This document shows, one piece after another, positions 34,634 through 43,326 of a stretch of DNA of 64,000 bases. The stretch lies in the NCBI GenBank assembly GCA_019635695.1, contig JAHBYZ010000003.1, forward strand, positions 126,001 to 190,000, in the 5' to 3' direction. The translations under genes were made by a program, and so were the position numbers. This stretch comes from Rhizobiaceae bacterium. Its GTDB lineage: Bacteria; Pseudomonadota; Alphaproteobacteria; Rhizobiales; Rhizobiaceae. The notes under the pieces were generated by a model. The model had not been told where the DNA came from, searched no databases, and saw only the letters and a list, made by a program, of their open reading frames with translations. The first letter of the stretch is position 1, and every line of letters starts with the position of its first letter.

Positions 34634-35869
34634 ATGAAGAGATGGCTCACCCCCTTGCTGGGGGCGGCGGCGATCGTCGGTCTGACGGCCGGCGCGGCGC
34701 TCGCCAAGGATTTGACGATCACCACCTGGACGGCGACCTCGCCGGGGCTCAAGGATTGGTGGCTGGTCATCGAGCAGAAGTTCGAGGCCGCCAATCCCGG
34801 CGTCGATGTAAAGGTCGAGAACGTCGCCTTCGCCGATTACATCCGCACGCTGACGACGCGCTTCGTCGCCGGCAGCCCGCCCACGCTGGTGCATGTGCCG
34901 CTGCCGACGATCAACCTGCCGGCCTGGGCCGATGCAGGCTTCCTGCTCGACGTCGACGAGCGCATGGCCAAGACCGACATTCCCGCCAACTGGCCGGCCA
35001 ACCAGGCGGCGATGGCGTGGAACGGCAAGAACTACGGCGTGCTGCTGGTGCATTACGGCTTCGTCTTCTTCGTCAACGAGAAGATGCTCGCCGACGCCGG
35101 CATCACCGTGCCGAAGACCAAGGAGGAGCTGGCCGCCGCAGCGGCCGCGCTGACCAAGGACGGCAAATACGGCTTCGCTGTCACCGACGACAACACCGTC
35201 AATTTCATGCGTGATGCGCTGCAGTTCGTCACCGGCAATGGCGGCGCGTGGATCAAGGGCGGCGCCTGGAACCTGACCGACCCGAAGGTTGTCGAGGCGG
35301 TCGAGCTGTGGCGCGAGGTCGCTACGAAATACGCGCCCAAGGGCACCGACATCAACGCCAAGCGGCAGGCCTTCTACGACGGCAACGTCGCCATGATGAT
35401 CGAGAACCCGTCCGTGTGGCCGAACGTCGCCGCCGCGGCGAAGCCGGAGATCGTCGGCGACCTGCACCTGGCGCGCATACCCTTCGAGGTGGTTCCGGGC
35501 GACGTCAGCCACGGCCTGTCGATCCCGGTCGGGCTCGACGACGAGGACACGGAGCTCGCCTGGAAATTCACCGAGATGGCAGCCTCGCCCGAGCTGATGC
35601 AGTCCTATGTCGAGCTGGTGAAGTCGCCGGTGGCGCGGCCGGGCGCCGACGCGGCGCTGCGGGCCAACCGCGACACGCAGGTGATCTCGGACTCGGCGGC
35701 GGAAGCCGTGGTGCTCGTCGCCAACGACTATTACGGCGTGCGTGCCAAATATGCCGACTTCTCCACGGCGCTGACCAACGCGCTGCGCACCATCCTGCAG
35801 GGTGCGCCGGTGGCCGACACGCTGGCCAAGCTGCAGGACGAGCTGACCGCCAAGGGCGTCCAGCCGTGA
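34634..35869 (+). CDS. ABC transporter substrate-binding protein, family 1
   Basis: A 411-residue periplasmic binding protein with a classical Sec signal peptide (KRWLTPLLGAAAIVGLTAGAALA, cleaved before KD). GGGAGG lies six bases before the ATG. It opens an operon of two permeases, an FAD oxidoreductase, an ATPase, a polyol dehydrogenase and a crotonase-like protein. Its stop overlaps the next gene's GTG start. The substrate is probably a polyol or sugar, judged from the dehydrogenase. Confidence 0.88.
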   Translation: MKRWLTPLLGAAAIVGLTAGAALAKDLTITTWTATSPGLKDWWLVIEQKFEAANPGVDVKVENVAFADYIRTLTTRFVAGSPPTLVHVPLPTINLPAWADAGFLLDVDERMAKTDIPANWPANQAAMAWNGKNYGVLLVHYGFVFFVNEKMLADAGITVPKTKEELAAAAAALTKDGKYGFAVTDDNTVNFMRDALQFVTGNGGAWIKGGAWNLTDPKVVEAVELWREVATKYAPKGTDINAKRQAFYDGNVAMMIENPSVWPNVAAAAKPEIVGDLHLARIPFEVVPGDVSHGLSIPVGLDDEDTELAWKFTEMAASPELMQSYVELVKSPVARPGADAALRANRDTQVISDSAAEAVVLVANDYYGVRAKYADFSTALTNALRTILQGAPVADTLAKLQDELTAKGVQP

Positions 35870-36831
35870 GCATGGCGGCGGACCGCGCGGCGCCCGAAGG
35901 GGCCGACGGTTCGCCGGCGGCGGCCGCTCCCATCGCGGGCAGCCGCGGCTCCGGCGCCGAGCGCCGGCTGGCGCTCGGCCTGCTGATGCCGGCGCTGGCG
36001 GTGATAGGCGCCATGCTGGCGGTGCCGCTGGCGCTGCTCGCCTTCATCAGCCTGAAGGGGCTGAAGCTCGGCAATCTCAGCCAGATCCTGCGCGCCGACT
36101 TCACGCTCGACAACTATGTCCGCATTCTTGGTGATCCCGGCACCTGGTCGAGCCTGTGGATCAGCATCCTCTACATAGTCGGCTCCTCGGCCGTGGCCTT
36201 CTCGCTGGGGCTGGCCACCGCGCTCGTCATCAACGAGAAATTCCCGGCGCAGCGCCTGTTCCGCACGCTCATCCTGCTGCCCTGGGCGGTGCCGGGCATC
36301 ACCGCGACGATCGCCTTTCTGTGGATCATGCAGCCGAGCTTCGGCGTGCTCAACTTCGTGCTGCGCACGACTGGCCTCGTCGAGGGCGACGTCAACTGGT
36401 TCGGCGACCCGTCGCTGGCTCTGGTGGCGGTCATCTTCCCGACCGTGTGGAAGACCTATCCGTTCTTCACTATCATGCTGCTGGCCGCTTTGCAGACCAT
36501 TCCGCGCGACATGTACGAGGCGGCCTCCATCGACGGCGCCAATGGTTGGCGCGCCTTCCGTTGGATCACCTGGCCGAGCATCCGCCGCTACGCGGTCGTG
36601 GCGCTGGTGTTCAACGCCATGTACGTGTTCCGCGAGTTCGACTTCATCTACGCCTCGACCCGCGGGGGCCCCAACGGCGCCACCGACACGATCGCCATCC
36701 GCATCTACAACGTCGCCTTCGAGAAGTTCGACCTTGCCGCAGCATCCGCGCTCGGCGTGCTGACCTTCGTGCTGGTCGCCGTCTCGGTCTGGGGCTTCGT
36801 CCGCTGGCAGATGCAGGCGGTGCAGCGATGA
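35866..36831 (+). CDS. ABC sugar transporter permease 1 (MalF type)
   Basis: A 321-residue permease. A proline/alanine-rich cytoplasmic leader of about 35 residues precedes six membrane segments. The EAA loop reads YEAASIDGANGWRAFRWITWP. The GTG at 35866 overlaps the upstream stop (GTGA) and is used here; an ATG two codons later is an equal alternative. It overlaps permease 2 by 4 bases. Confidence 0.88.
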   Translation: MSMAADRAAPEGADGSPAAAAPIAGSRGSGAERRLALGLLMPALAVIGAMLAVPLALLAFISLKGLKLGNLSQILRADFTLDNYVRILGDPGTWSSLWISILYIVGSSAVAFSLGLATALVINEKFPAQRLFRTLILLPWAVPGITATIAFLWIMQPSFGVLNFVLRTTGLVEGDVNWFGDPSLALVAVIFPTVWKTYPFFTIMLLAALQTIPRDMYEAASIDGANGWRAFRWITWPSIRRYAVVALVFNAMYVFREFDFIYASTRGGPNGATDTIAIRIYNVAFEKFDLAAASALGVLTFVLVAVSVWGFVRWQMQAVQR

Positions 36832-37673
36832 CGATCTCGCAACGCCAGCGGCTGATGTCGACGCTGCGCTTCTTCCTCGCCGGTATATTCGCCGTGCTGC
36901 TTCTGTTCCCAATCTACTGGATGGGGCAGACTTCGCTGCTGCCGACCTCGGCGGTGCTGTCGCGCGCGCCCTCGCTGCTGCCCGATCCGGCCGCGAGCAG
37001 CCTGTCGGCCTACCAGACGCTGCTGGCCACCTACCCGGTGCTGACGTGGTTCGGCAATTCGGCCATCATCACCGCTGGCTCGGCGCTGCTCAGCGCGTTG
37101 TGCGCCACGCTTGCCGGCTACAGCCTGTCGCGCTTCTCCTCGCGCACCGCCCACGGCATCGCCTTCGTGCTGCTGCTCGGCCGCGTGCTGCCGGGAACGC
37201 TGCTGGTGCTGCCCTATTTCGTGCTGTTCCGCTGGGCCGGCATCCTCGACACGCATGTGTCGGTCATCCTCGCCAACGCCTCGATGATCACGCCCTTCGC
37301 CACCTTCATGATGAAGAACTATTTCGACGACGTGCCGCGCGAACTGGACGAGGCGGCGAAGGTAGACGGCTGCTCGCCGTTGGCGGCGCTCTGGTTCGTC
37401 GTGTTGCCGGTGGCAGCACCTGGCATCGCCGCGACGATCGCCTTCGCTGCGACGGCGAGCTGGGTCGACCTGCTGTTCGCGCGCACGCTGCTGCTGACGC
37501 CGGGACACTGGACAATGCCGGTCGGCATCGCCTCGCTGATCGGCGAGGTGCAGACGAGCTGGAACCAGCTCATGGCGGCCGGCGTGCTGTCGGTGCTGCC
37601 GGTGTTCGCGGTCTACTGGTTCGCCCAGCCCTATCTGGTCGGAGGCATGACCTCCGGCGCGGTGAAGGGCTGA
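36828..37673 (+). CDS. ABC sugar transporter permease 2 (MalG type)
   Basis: A 281-residue permease with six membrane segments and the EAA loop DEAAKVDGCSPLAALWFVVLP near residue 180. It completes the membrane channel with the preceding gene. The ATGA overlap fixes the start. Confidence 0.88.
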   Translation: MTISQRQRLMSTLRFFLAGIFAVLLLFPIYWMGQTSLLPTSAVLSRAPSLLPDPAASSLSAYQTLLATYPVLTWFGNSAIITAGSALLSALCATLAGYSLSRFSSRTAHGIAFVLLLGRVLPGTLLVLPYFVLFRWAGILDTHVSVILANASMITPFATFMMKNYFDDVPRELDEAAKVDGCSPLAALWFVVLPVAAPGIAATIAFAATASWVDLLFARTLLLTPGHWTMPVGIASLIGEVQTSWNQLMAAGVLSVLPVFAVYWFAQPYLVGGMTSGAVKG

Positions 37674-37691
37674 GCGGTGGGGAGGATGTAG

Positions 37692-39068
37692 GTGACGGTA
37701 TCGATTTTCAGGGAAGCAGCGCGCGACGTGCCGGTCATCGCAGACGTCGATGTGCTGGTGGCGGGCGGCGGCCCGGCCGGCGTCTGCGCGGCAGTGGGGG
37801 CGGCGCGGGCGGGAGCGCGGGTCTTCCTCGTGGAGCGGCACGGCTTTCTCGGCGGCATGTGGACGGCCGGCATGGTGTTGACACTGGCCGGCTTCAACTC
37901 CTGGCTGCGGCCCTACCATCGCTGCGTCGACGGAGTGGCCGGTGAGTGGATCAGGCGCGCGGCGGCTGAGGGCGGTTGCCAGGATCACACGGGCTTCGTG
38001 CTCAACTCAGATCCCGAAGTGATGAAGCGCGTCGCCGACGAGCTGATCGCCGAGGCCGGGGTCGAGATGCTGCTCCACTGCTGGGGCGCCGACCCGATCA
38101 TGGAGGGCGGCGCGGTGCGCGGCCTGTGCGTCGAGAATGTCGACGGCAGGCAGTCGATCCGCGCCCGCGTGGTGGTCGACTGCACCGGCGATGGCGACGT
38201 GATGGCACGCGCGGGTGCCGCCTGGACCAAGGGGCAGTCGCTGCAGCCGATGACGATGGCGTTCCGCATGGGCAATGTCCACATCGTTACCGACAACGAC
38301 ATTTCCGCACCCGTCAGCCCGCCGATCGGGCCGGAACCGGGTTATCTGCGCGAGCCGACGCTGAGCCAGTATGCCTCGGTGCGGCAGGACGTGATCGTCG
38401 ATGCCGACCACATGAAGGCCGAGCGCGAGGCGGGCCGCCTGCCGCGTTATGGCGGGCCGTGGTTCGGCGGTCTCGACCGCGACGTGATCTGGGTGAACTC
38501 GACGCGCGTGGTGGGCGACGCTTCGGATGCCAAGGACCTGACCCGCGCCGAGGTGCAGGGCCGGCGCGAGACGGCGCAAATAGCCGGCTACTTCGTGCGC
38601 AACCTGCCGGGCTTCGAGGAGGCGCGGCTGCTGCACACCGCCACGCAGATCGGCGTGCGCGAGACGCGTCGGCTGAAGGGTGTCGCCACGCTGACTGGCG
38701 AGGACATATTGCAACGGCGCGAATGCGACGACGGCATCGCGCTCGGCTGCTGGCCGATCGACGTGCACCCCACGGTCGAGAAGGTCGGCCATCACGCCAT
38801 GTACGTGCCGCTGCCTTACCGCATCCCCTACCGCACCATGCTGCCGGTCGGCGTCGGTGGCCTGCTGGTTGCCGGGCGCTGTTTCTCGTCGGATCGCGAC
38901 GCTCTGGGTTCGGCGCGGGTGGGCGCGACCTGCGCCGCCCTCGGTCACGCCGCCGGCGTGGCGGCAGCACTCGCCGCATCGGACGGCGTCGAGCCGCAGG
39001 CGGTGGAAGCCTCGCGCCTGCGCGAGGCGCTGCGGGCGCAGTCCGCCATCATCGACTATCCGGGCTGA
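37692..39068 (+). CDS. FAD-dependent oxidoreductase (FAD-oxidored family, PF12831 type)
   Basis: A 458-residue flavoprotein. The N-terminal dinucleotide-binding motif VLVAGGGPAGVCAAVGAAR sits at residues 19-37, followed by ERHGFLGGMWTAGM. A second FAD contact is DCTGDGDVMARAGA, and GGLLVAGRCFSSDRDALGSARVG lies near the C-terminus. This family is common in sugar gene clusters but its reaction is mostly uncharacterised. The GTG start lies six bases after GGAGG. It interrupts the transporter genes (permeases before, ATPase after), so its product probably acts on the imported compound. Confidence 0.82.
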   Translation: MTVSIFREAARDVPVIADVDVLVAGGGPAGVCAAVGAARAGARVFLVERHGFLGGMWTAGMVLTLAGFNSWLRPYHRCVDGVAGEWIRRAAAEGGCQDHTGFVLNSDPEVMKRVADELIAEAGVEMLLHCWGADPIMEGGAVRGLCVENVDGRQSIRARVVVDCTGDGDVMARAGAAWTKGQSLQPMTMAFRMGNVHIVTDNDISAPVSPPIGPEPGYLREPTLSQYASVRQDVIVDADHMKAEREAGRLPRYGGPWFGGLDRDVIWVNSTRVVGDASDAKDLTRAEVQGRRETAQIAGYFVRNLPGFEEARLLHTATQIGVRETRRLKGVATLTGEDILQRRECDDGIALGCWPIDVHPTVEKVGHHAMYVPLPYRIPYRTMLPVGVGGLLVAGRCFSSDRDALGSARVGATCAALGHAAGVAAALAASDGVEPQAVEASRLREALRAQSAIIDYPG

Positions 39069-39083
39069 GCGGAGGAAGCGCCC

Positions 39084-40178
39084 ATGGCCAGCCTGACCAT
39101 CGACAATGTCGTAAAACGTTTCGGCGCGCAGACCATCATCAGGGGCGTGTCGTTCGACATCGCCGACGGCGAGCTGGTGATCCTGGTGGGGCCGTCCGGC
39201 TGCGGCAAGTCGACCTTGCTGAGGATGATCGCCGGGCTGGAGACGCTCGACGGCGGCGCGATCCGCATCGGCGAGCGGGTGGTCAACGACCTGCAGCCGA
39301 AGGACCGCGACATCGCCATGGTGTTCCAGTCCTACGCGCTCTACCCGCACATGACCGTGGCCGACAACATGTCGTTCGCGCTGCGCATGGCGGGCGCCGA
39401 CAAGGCGGCGCGCGACGCGGCGGTGCAGCGCGCCGCGTCGATCCTGTCGCTGGAACAGCTGCTCGACCGCTATCCGCGCCAGCTGTCGGGCGGCCAGCGG
39501 CAGCGCGTCGCCATGGGCCGCGCCATCGTGCGCGATCCGGCCGTGTTCCTGTTTGACGAGCCGCTCAGCAACCTTGACGCCAAGCTGCGCGTGCAGATGC
39601 GTGCCGAGATCAAGGAGCTGCACCGCAGGCTGGGCAGCACGATCGTTTACGTCACCCACGACCAGGTGGAGGCGATGACGCTGGCCGACCGGATCGTCTG
39701 CCTGCAGGGCGGCACCATCGCGCAGATCGGCACGCCCAACGAGCTTTACGGCAAGCCTGCCAACCTGTTCGTCGCCGAATTCATCGGTTCGCCGGCAATG
39801 AACATCCTGCCGGGCCGCCTCGATGTCGCGGGCGAGGCGGCAACACTGGAGCTCGCGGATGGGGTGCGCTGGTCGCTGCCGGCCGAGCTGTCGGCGCGCT
39901 GGCGTGCGGAGGGCTCGCGCGACGTCGCGGTGGGCATCAGGCCGGAGCATTTGCGCGAGGCGCCGGCGCGGTTTTCGGTGCCGGTCGATTTGCCGGTGGC
40001 GATGCTGGAACCGCTCGGCTCCGACACGCTGGTGCATGCCGAGCTGGCCGGCCGGCGGGTACTGGCGCGCGTGCCACCCGAGAGCGTCGACGACGCGGCG
40101 CGGCGCATCGCGCTGCATGTCGACCTCGGCCACCTGCATTTGTTCGACCGCGTGACCGGCAAGCGGCTGGGCGACTGA
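39084..40178 (+). CDS. ABC transporter ATP-binding protein, MalK/UgpC type
   Basis: A 364-residue ATPase with Walker [10 protein letters not shown] (residues 37-45), signature LSGGQRQR, Walker B VFLFDEP, switch VTHDQ and a C-terminal TOBE domain. It serves the importer encoded by the three preceding transport genes. It is close to, but clearly different from, the ATPase at 21.5 kb. Confidence 0.92.
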   Translation: MASLTIDNVVKRFGAQTIIRGVSFDIADGELVILVGPSGCGKSTLLRMIAGLETLDGGAIRIGERVVNDLQPKDRDIAMVFQSYALYPHMTVADNMSFALRMAGADKAARDAAVQRAASILSLEQLLDRYPRQLSGGQRQRVAMGRAIVRDPAVFLFDEPLSNLDAKLRVQMRAEIKELHRRLGSTIVYVTHDQVEAMTLADRIVCLQGGTIAQIGTPNELYGKPANLFVAEFIGSPAMNILPGRLDVAGEAATLELADGVRWSLPAELSARWRAEGSRDVAVGIRPEHLREAPARFSVPVDLPVAMLEPLGSDTLVHAELAGRRVLARVPPESVDDAARRIALHVDLGHLHLFDRVTGKRLGD

Positions 40179-40209
40179 TCCTGACACGAGACGACGCAAG
40201 AGACAGATC

Positions 40210-41250
40210 ATGAAAGCGCTGGTGCTCGAACGGCAGCACGAACTCGCCATCCGCGACATCGACCTGCCCGGCGAAATGGGGCCGGACGACGTACGCATCA
40301 GGCTGCACACGGTCGGCGTCTGCGGCTCCGACGTGCACTACTACACGCACGGCCGCATCGGCCCGTTCGTGGTCGACAAGCCGATGGTGCTCGGCCACGA
40401 GGCGGCCGGCACGGTCGAGGCCGTAGGTGCAGGCGTGAGCGCGCTGAAAGTCGGCGACCGCGTCTGCATGGAGCCGGGCGTGCCCGACTCCGGCTCGCGC
40501 GCCAGCCGGCTCGGCATGTACAATGTCGACCCTTCGGTGCGCTTCTGGGCGACGCCGCCGGTGCACGGCGTGCTGACCTCCACGGTTGTGCATCCCGCCG
40601 CCTTCACTTTCAGGCTGCCCGACAATGTCAGCTTTGCCGAGGGGGCAATGGTGGAACCTTTCGCCGTCGGCATGCAGGCGGCGACGAAGGCGCGCATAGC
40701 ACCGGGCGACACGGCGGTGGTGGTCGGCGCCGGGCCGATCGGCATCATGGTGGCGCTGGCCGCACTTGCCGGCGGCTGTGCGCGCGTCGTCATCGCCGAT
40801 CTGGCGCGGCCCAAGCTGGACATCGCCGCGCGCTATCAGGGCGTCATCCCGGTCGACGTCTCGAAGGAGGATCTCGCTGCGCGCGTATCGGCGCTGACCG
40901 ACGGCTGGGGCGCCGACATCGTGTTCGAGTGCTCCGGCTCGCCGCGCGCCTGGGAAGGGCTGATCGCGCTGCTGCGACCGTCCGGCGTCATCGTGGCGGT
41001 GGGTCTGCCGCTCGCGCCGGTGCCGCTCGACGTGGCGTTGCTGACGACCAAGGAAATCCGCATCGAGTCGGTATTCCGCTACGCCCACCAGTACGACCGC
41101 GCGATTGCGCTGATGGCGTCGGGCCGCGTCGACCTGAAGCCGCTGATCTCGGCGACCTTCCCGTTCGAGGACTCCATCGCCGCCTTCGACCGGGCGGTGG
41201 AGGGCCGGCCGGACGACGTGAAGATCCAGATCCGTATGGACGCTGCCTGA
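40210..41250 (+). CDS. Zinc-type medium-chain polyol dehydrogenase (xylitol/sorbitol dehydrogenase-like)
   Basis: A 346-residue MDR protein. The catalytic zinc ligands are present: Cys in GVCGSD (near residue 38), His-Glu in LGHEAAG (near 63) and Glu in MVEPFAVG (near 149). The coenzyme motif GAGPIG is at about 174-179. The structural-zinc loop lacks its four cysteines ([17 protein letters not shown]), as in several rhizobial polyol dehydrogenases. It probably oxidises an imported polyol to the ketose with NAD+. The substrate is not certain. Confidence 0.85.
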   Translation: MKALVLERQHELAIRDIDLPGEMGPDDVRIRLHTVGVCGSDVHYYTHGRIGPFVVDKPMVLGHEAAGTVEAVGAGVSALKVGDRVCMEPGVPDSGSRASRLGMYNVDPSVRFWATPPVHGVLTSTVVHPAAFTFRLPDNVSFAEGAMVEPFAVGMQAATKARIAPGDTAVVVGAGPIGIMVALAALAGGCARVVIADLARPKLDIAARYQGVIPVDVSKEDLAARVSALTDGWGADIVFECSGSPRAWEGLIALLRPSGVIVAVGLPLAPVPLDVALLTTKEIRIESVFRYAHQYDRAIALMASGRVDLKPLISATFPFEDSIAAFDRAVEGRPDDVKIQIRMDAA

Positions 41251-41325
41251 CGCCACGGACACCTTGGTTGTTTCCCGCCGGCCGCCAACCGTGTAGAGCC
41301 GGCGCAGACAAGCTCGGAGGCATCA

Positions 41326-42111
41326 GTGGCGGAAGCGCGCATCATCTCGACGTTCGACGCGGCAACGGGCATCGCCCGCATCACGCTGGACCGGCCGGAG
41401 ACGCTGAACGCCATCGACGTGGCGTCGGCGCAGGCCTTCCTCGTGGCAGTGCGGGCGGCGGTAGCGCATGAGGGATTGCGCTGCATCGTCATCCGCGGTT
41501 CCGGCCGCGCGTTTTCGGCCGGCGGCGACGTGCGCGCCTTCGCCGACCCGTCCGGAGCTCCCGCCATCATCGACGTGATCCTCGGTCCGATGAACGAGGC
41601 GCTGCTGATGCTGCGCGCCGCGCCGGCGCCCGTCGTCACCGTGGTGCAGGGTTTTGCCGCCGGCGGCGGTTTCGCGCTGGCTCTGGCCGGCGACGTGGTG
41701 CTCGCGGCCGAGGGCGCGCGCTTCGCGGTGGCCTACACCAAGCTCGGCGGCACCCCGGACTGTGGCCTGACGGTGTCGCTGGCACGCCGAATCGGCAAGG
41801 CCAAGACACTGGAGCTGCTGATCGGCGACGCCGTGCTGGGCGCCACGCAGGCAGGCGCCATGGGCGTCGTCAGCGAGGTGCTGCCGGATGCCACATTCGA
41901 TGCAGCGGTCGAGGAACGCGTCGCCCGCATCGCGCGCGGGCCGACCCGCGCCTATGTCGCCTGCCGTGATCTGCTCGCGGGCGACCGCAGCTATGCCGAC
42001 CAGCTCGAAGCCGAGCGCGCGGCCTTCGTCGCGGCGGCGGGAACCCGCGATTTCGCCGAAGGCGTGATGGCATTTGCCGCCAAGCGCGAAGCTCGCTTCG
42101 AGGGTCGGTAG
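41326..42111 (+). CDS. Enoyl-CoA hydratase/isomerase (crotonase) family protein
   Basis: A 261-residue crotonase-fold protein. The two oxyanion-hole segments are visible: GRAFSAGGDVRAF near residue 60 and GFAAGGGFALALAGD near 107. At the catalytic Glu position of the second helix it reads GGTPDCGLT, an unusual context. The GTG start lies five bases after GGAGG. It ends a sugar operon, where CoA chemistry is not expected; it may belong to another pathway and be transcribed by read-through. The substrate is unknown. Confidence 0.8.
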   Translation: MAEARIISTFDAATGIARITLDRPETLNAIDVASAQAFLVAVRAAVAHEGLRCIVIRGSGRAFSAGGDVRAFADPSGAPAIIDVILGPMNEALLMLRAAPAPVVTVVQGFAAGGGFALALAGDVVLAAEGARFAVAYTKLGGTPDCGLTVSLARRIGKAKTLELLIGDAVLGATQAGAMGVVSEVLPDATFDAAVEERVARIARGPTRAYVACRDLLAGDRSYADQLEAERAAFVAAAGTRDFAEGVMAFAAKREARFEGR

Positions 42112-42168
42112 GAACTTCTCATACCGCAATGCAGCGAGATTTGCTTCGCTGCACAACGGAATCCGTCT

Positions 42169-42206
42169 TGAAATCGATTTCATTTCACCGATACAATCGA
42201 TTTCAT
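42169..42206. promoter_or_regulatory. Tandem LacI-type operators centred on ATCGAT
   Basis: TGAAATCGATTTCA (42169-42182) is a perfect 14-base palindrome. A second copy, ACAATCGATTTCA (about 42194-42206), shares the core, 23 bases away centre to centre, about two helical turns. They lie directly before the binding-protein gene of the operon containing the LacI gene at 46.8 kb, the likely binder. Confidence 0.6.
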
Positions 42207-42231
42207 CAGTTCGCACCAAGGGAGGACACCC

Positions 42232-43257
42232 GTGAAGAAACTGACTCTTCTCGCGCTTTCAACCGTCGCCATGGCGGCGATCTCGGCTTCGGCCGCCTTC
42301 GCCGATGATTTCAAGATCGGCCTCTCCAACGGCTGGGTCGGCTCCGAGTGGCGCACCCAGATGATCGAGGAAGCGCAGGCGGCGGCCGCCGCGTGGAAGG
42401 ACAAGGGCCACAATGTCGAGGTTGTGGTGCAGAGCGCCAATGTCGACGTGCCCGGCCAGATCGCCCATATCCGCAACTTCATCGCGGAAGGCGTCGACGC
42501 CATCATCATCAACCCCAACAGCCCGACCGCCTTCGACCCGGTCTTCGCGCAGGCCAAGGAAGCTGGCATCCTTGTGATCTCGACCGACGCCGAGGTCTCG
42601 TCGCCCGACGCCGTCTATGTCGGCATCGACCAGACCGCCTGGGGCGCCGCCGGCGCCGAGTGGCTGGCCAAGACGCTGAACGGCAAGGGCAACGTCGTCG
42701 CCATCAACGGCGTCGCCGGCCATCCGGCCAACGAGATGCGCGTCGCCGGCTACCGCTCGGTGTTCGCCAAGTATCCCGACATCAAGCTCGTCAACGAGGT
42801 GAACGCCAACTGGGATCAGGCGCAGGGTCAGCAGGCCATGCAGAACCTGCTTGCCACCAACCCCGACATCAATGGCGTGTGGGTGCAGGACGGCATGGCC
42901 GCCGGCGCCTGGAAGTCGATCATGGATGCCGGCAAGAAGGACCAGATCGCGGCCACCGGCGAGATCCGCAAGGACTTCATCGACATCTGGACGGCTGACA
43001 AGCTGAACTCGGGCGCCACCGTGAACCCTCCCGGCGTGATGGCCTCGGCGCTCAACGTCGCGGTGCTGATGCTGCAGGGCAGGGAGCTCAAGGAGCCGGC
43101 GAACAAGGGCCAGTACGGCAACGCCATGTACCTGCCGATCCCGTTCATCGACTCGTCCAACCTCGCCGACGCGGCGAAGCAGCTCGAAGGCAAGCCGGGC
43201 TACTACAGCTACACCAGTGCGCTTTCGATCGCTGACGCCGAGGCGCTCTTCAAGTAA
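42232..43257 (+). CDS. Ribose-type ABC transporter substrate-binding protein
   Basis: A 341-residue periplasmic binding protein of the CUT2 (RbsB-like) family. The Sec signal peptide KKLTLLALSTVAMAAISASAAFA precedes DDFKIGL. Conserved sugar-contact regions IINPNSPTAFDP and GVAGHPANEMRVAGY are present. The GTG start lies after GGGAGG. The operon continues with a two-domain ATPase, two permeases, LacI, a MocA-type dehydrogenase, a SIS protein and a PfkB kinase. The substrate is unknown. Confidence 0.9.
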   Translation: MKKLTLLALSTVAMAAISASAAFADDFKIGLSNGWVGSEWRTQMIEEAQAAAAAWKDKGHNVEVVVQSANVDVPGQIAHIRNFIAEGVDAIIINPNSPTAFDPVFAQAKEAGILVISTDAEVSSPDAVYVGIDQTAWGAAGAEWLAKTLNGKGNVVAINGVAGHPANEMRVAGYRSVFAKYPDIKLVNEVNANWDQAQGQQAMQNLLATNPDINGVWVQDGMAAGAWKSIMDAGKKDQIAATGEIRKDFIDIWTADKLNSGATVNPPGVMASALNVAVLMLQGRELKEPANKGQYGNAMYLPIPFIDSSNLADAAKQLEGKPGYYSYTSALSIADAEALFK

Positions 43258-43269
43258 GACTTTCCTCCC

Positions 43270-43305
43270 GGCCCGGGGGTGCGACTCCATTCGCGCCTCC
43301 GGGCC
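43270..43305 (+). terminator. Strong intercistronic hairpin after the binding-protein gene
   Basis: Two 14-base arms, GGCCCGGGGGTGCG and CGCGCCTCCGGGCC, pair completely (two G-U) around an 8-base loop, 12 bases after the stop. A short T-run (ATTTTT) follows 11 bases later. Such hairpins protect the abundant binding-protein mRNA or partly stop transcription before the ATPase gene. Confidence 0.62.
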
Positions 43306-43326
43306 ACCCGAGGGGGATTTTTCGAC

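Noticed and set aside
38007-40310. 767-codon open frame on the minus strand
   Set aside because: Antisense to the flavoprotein and ATPase genes, both of which have clear motifs in the sense direction.
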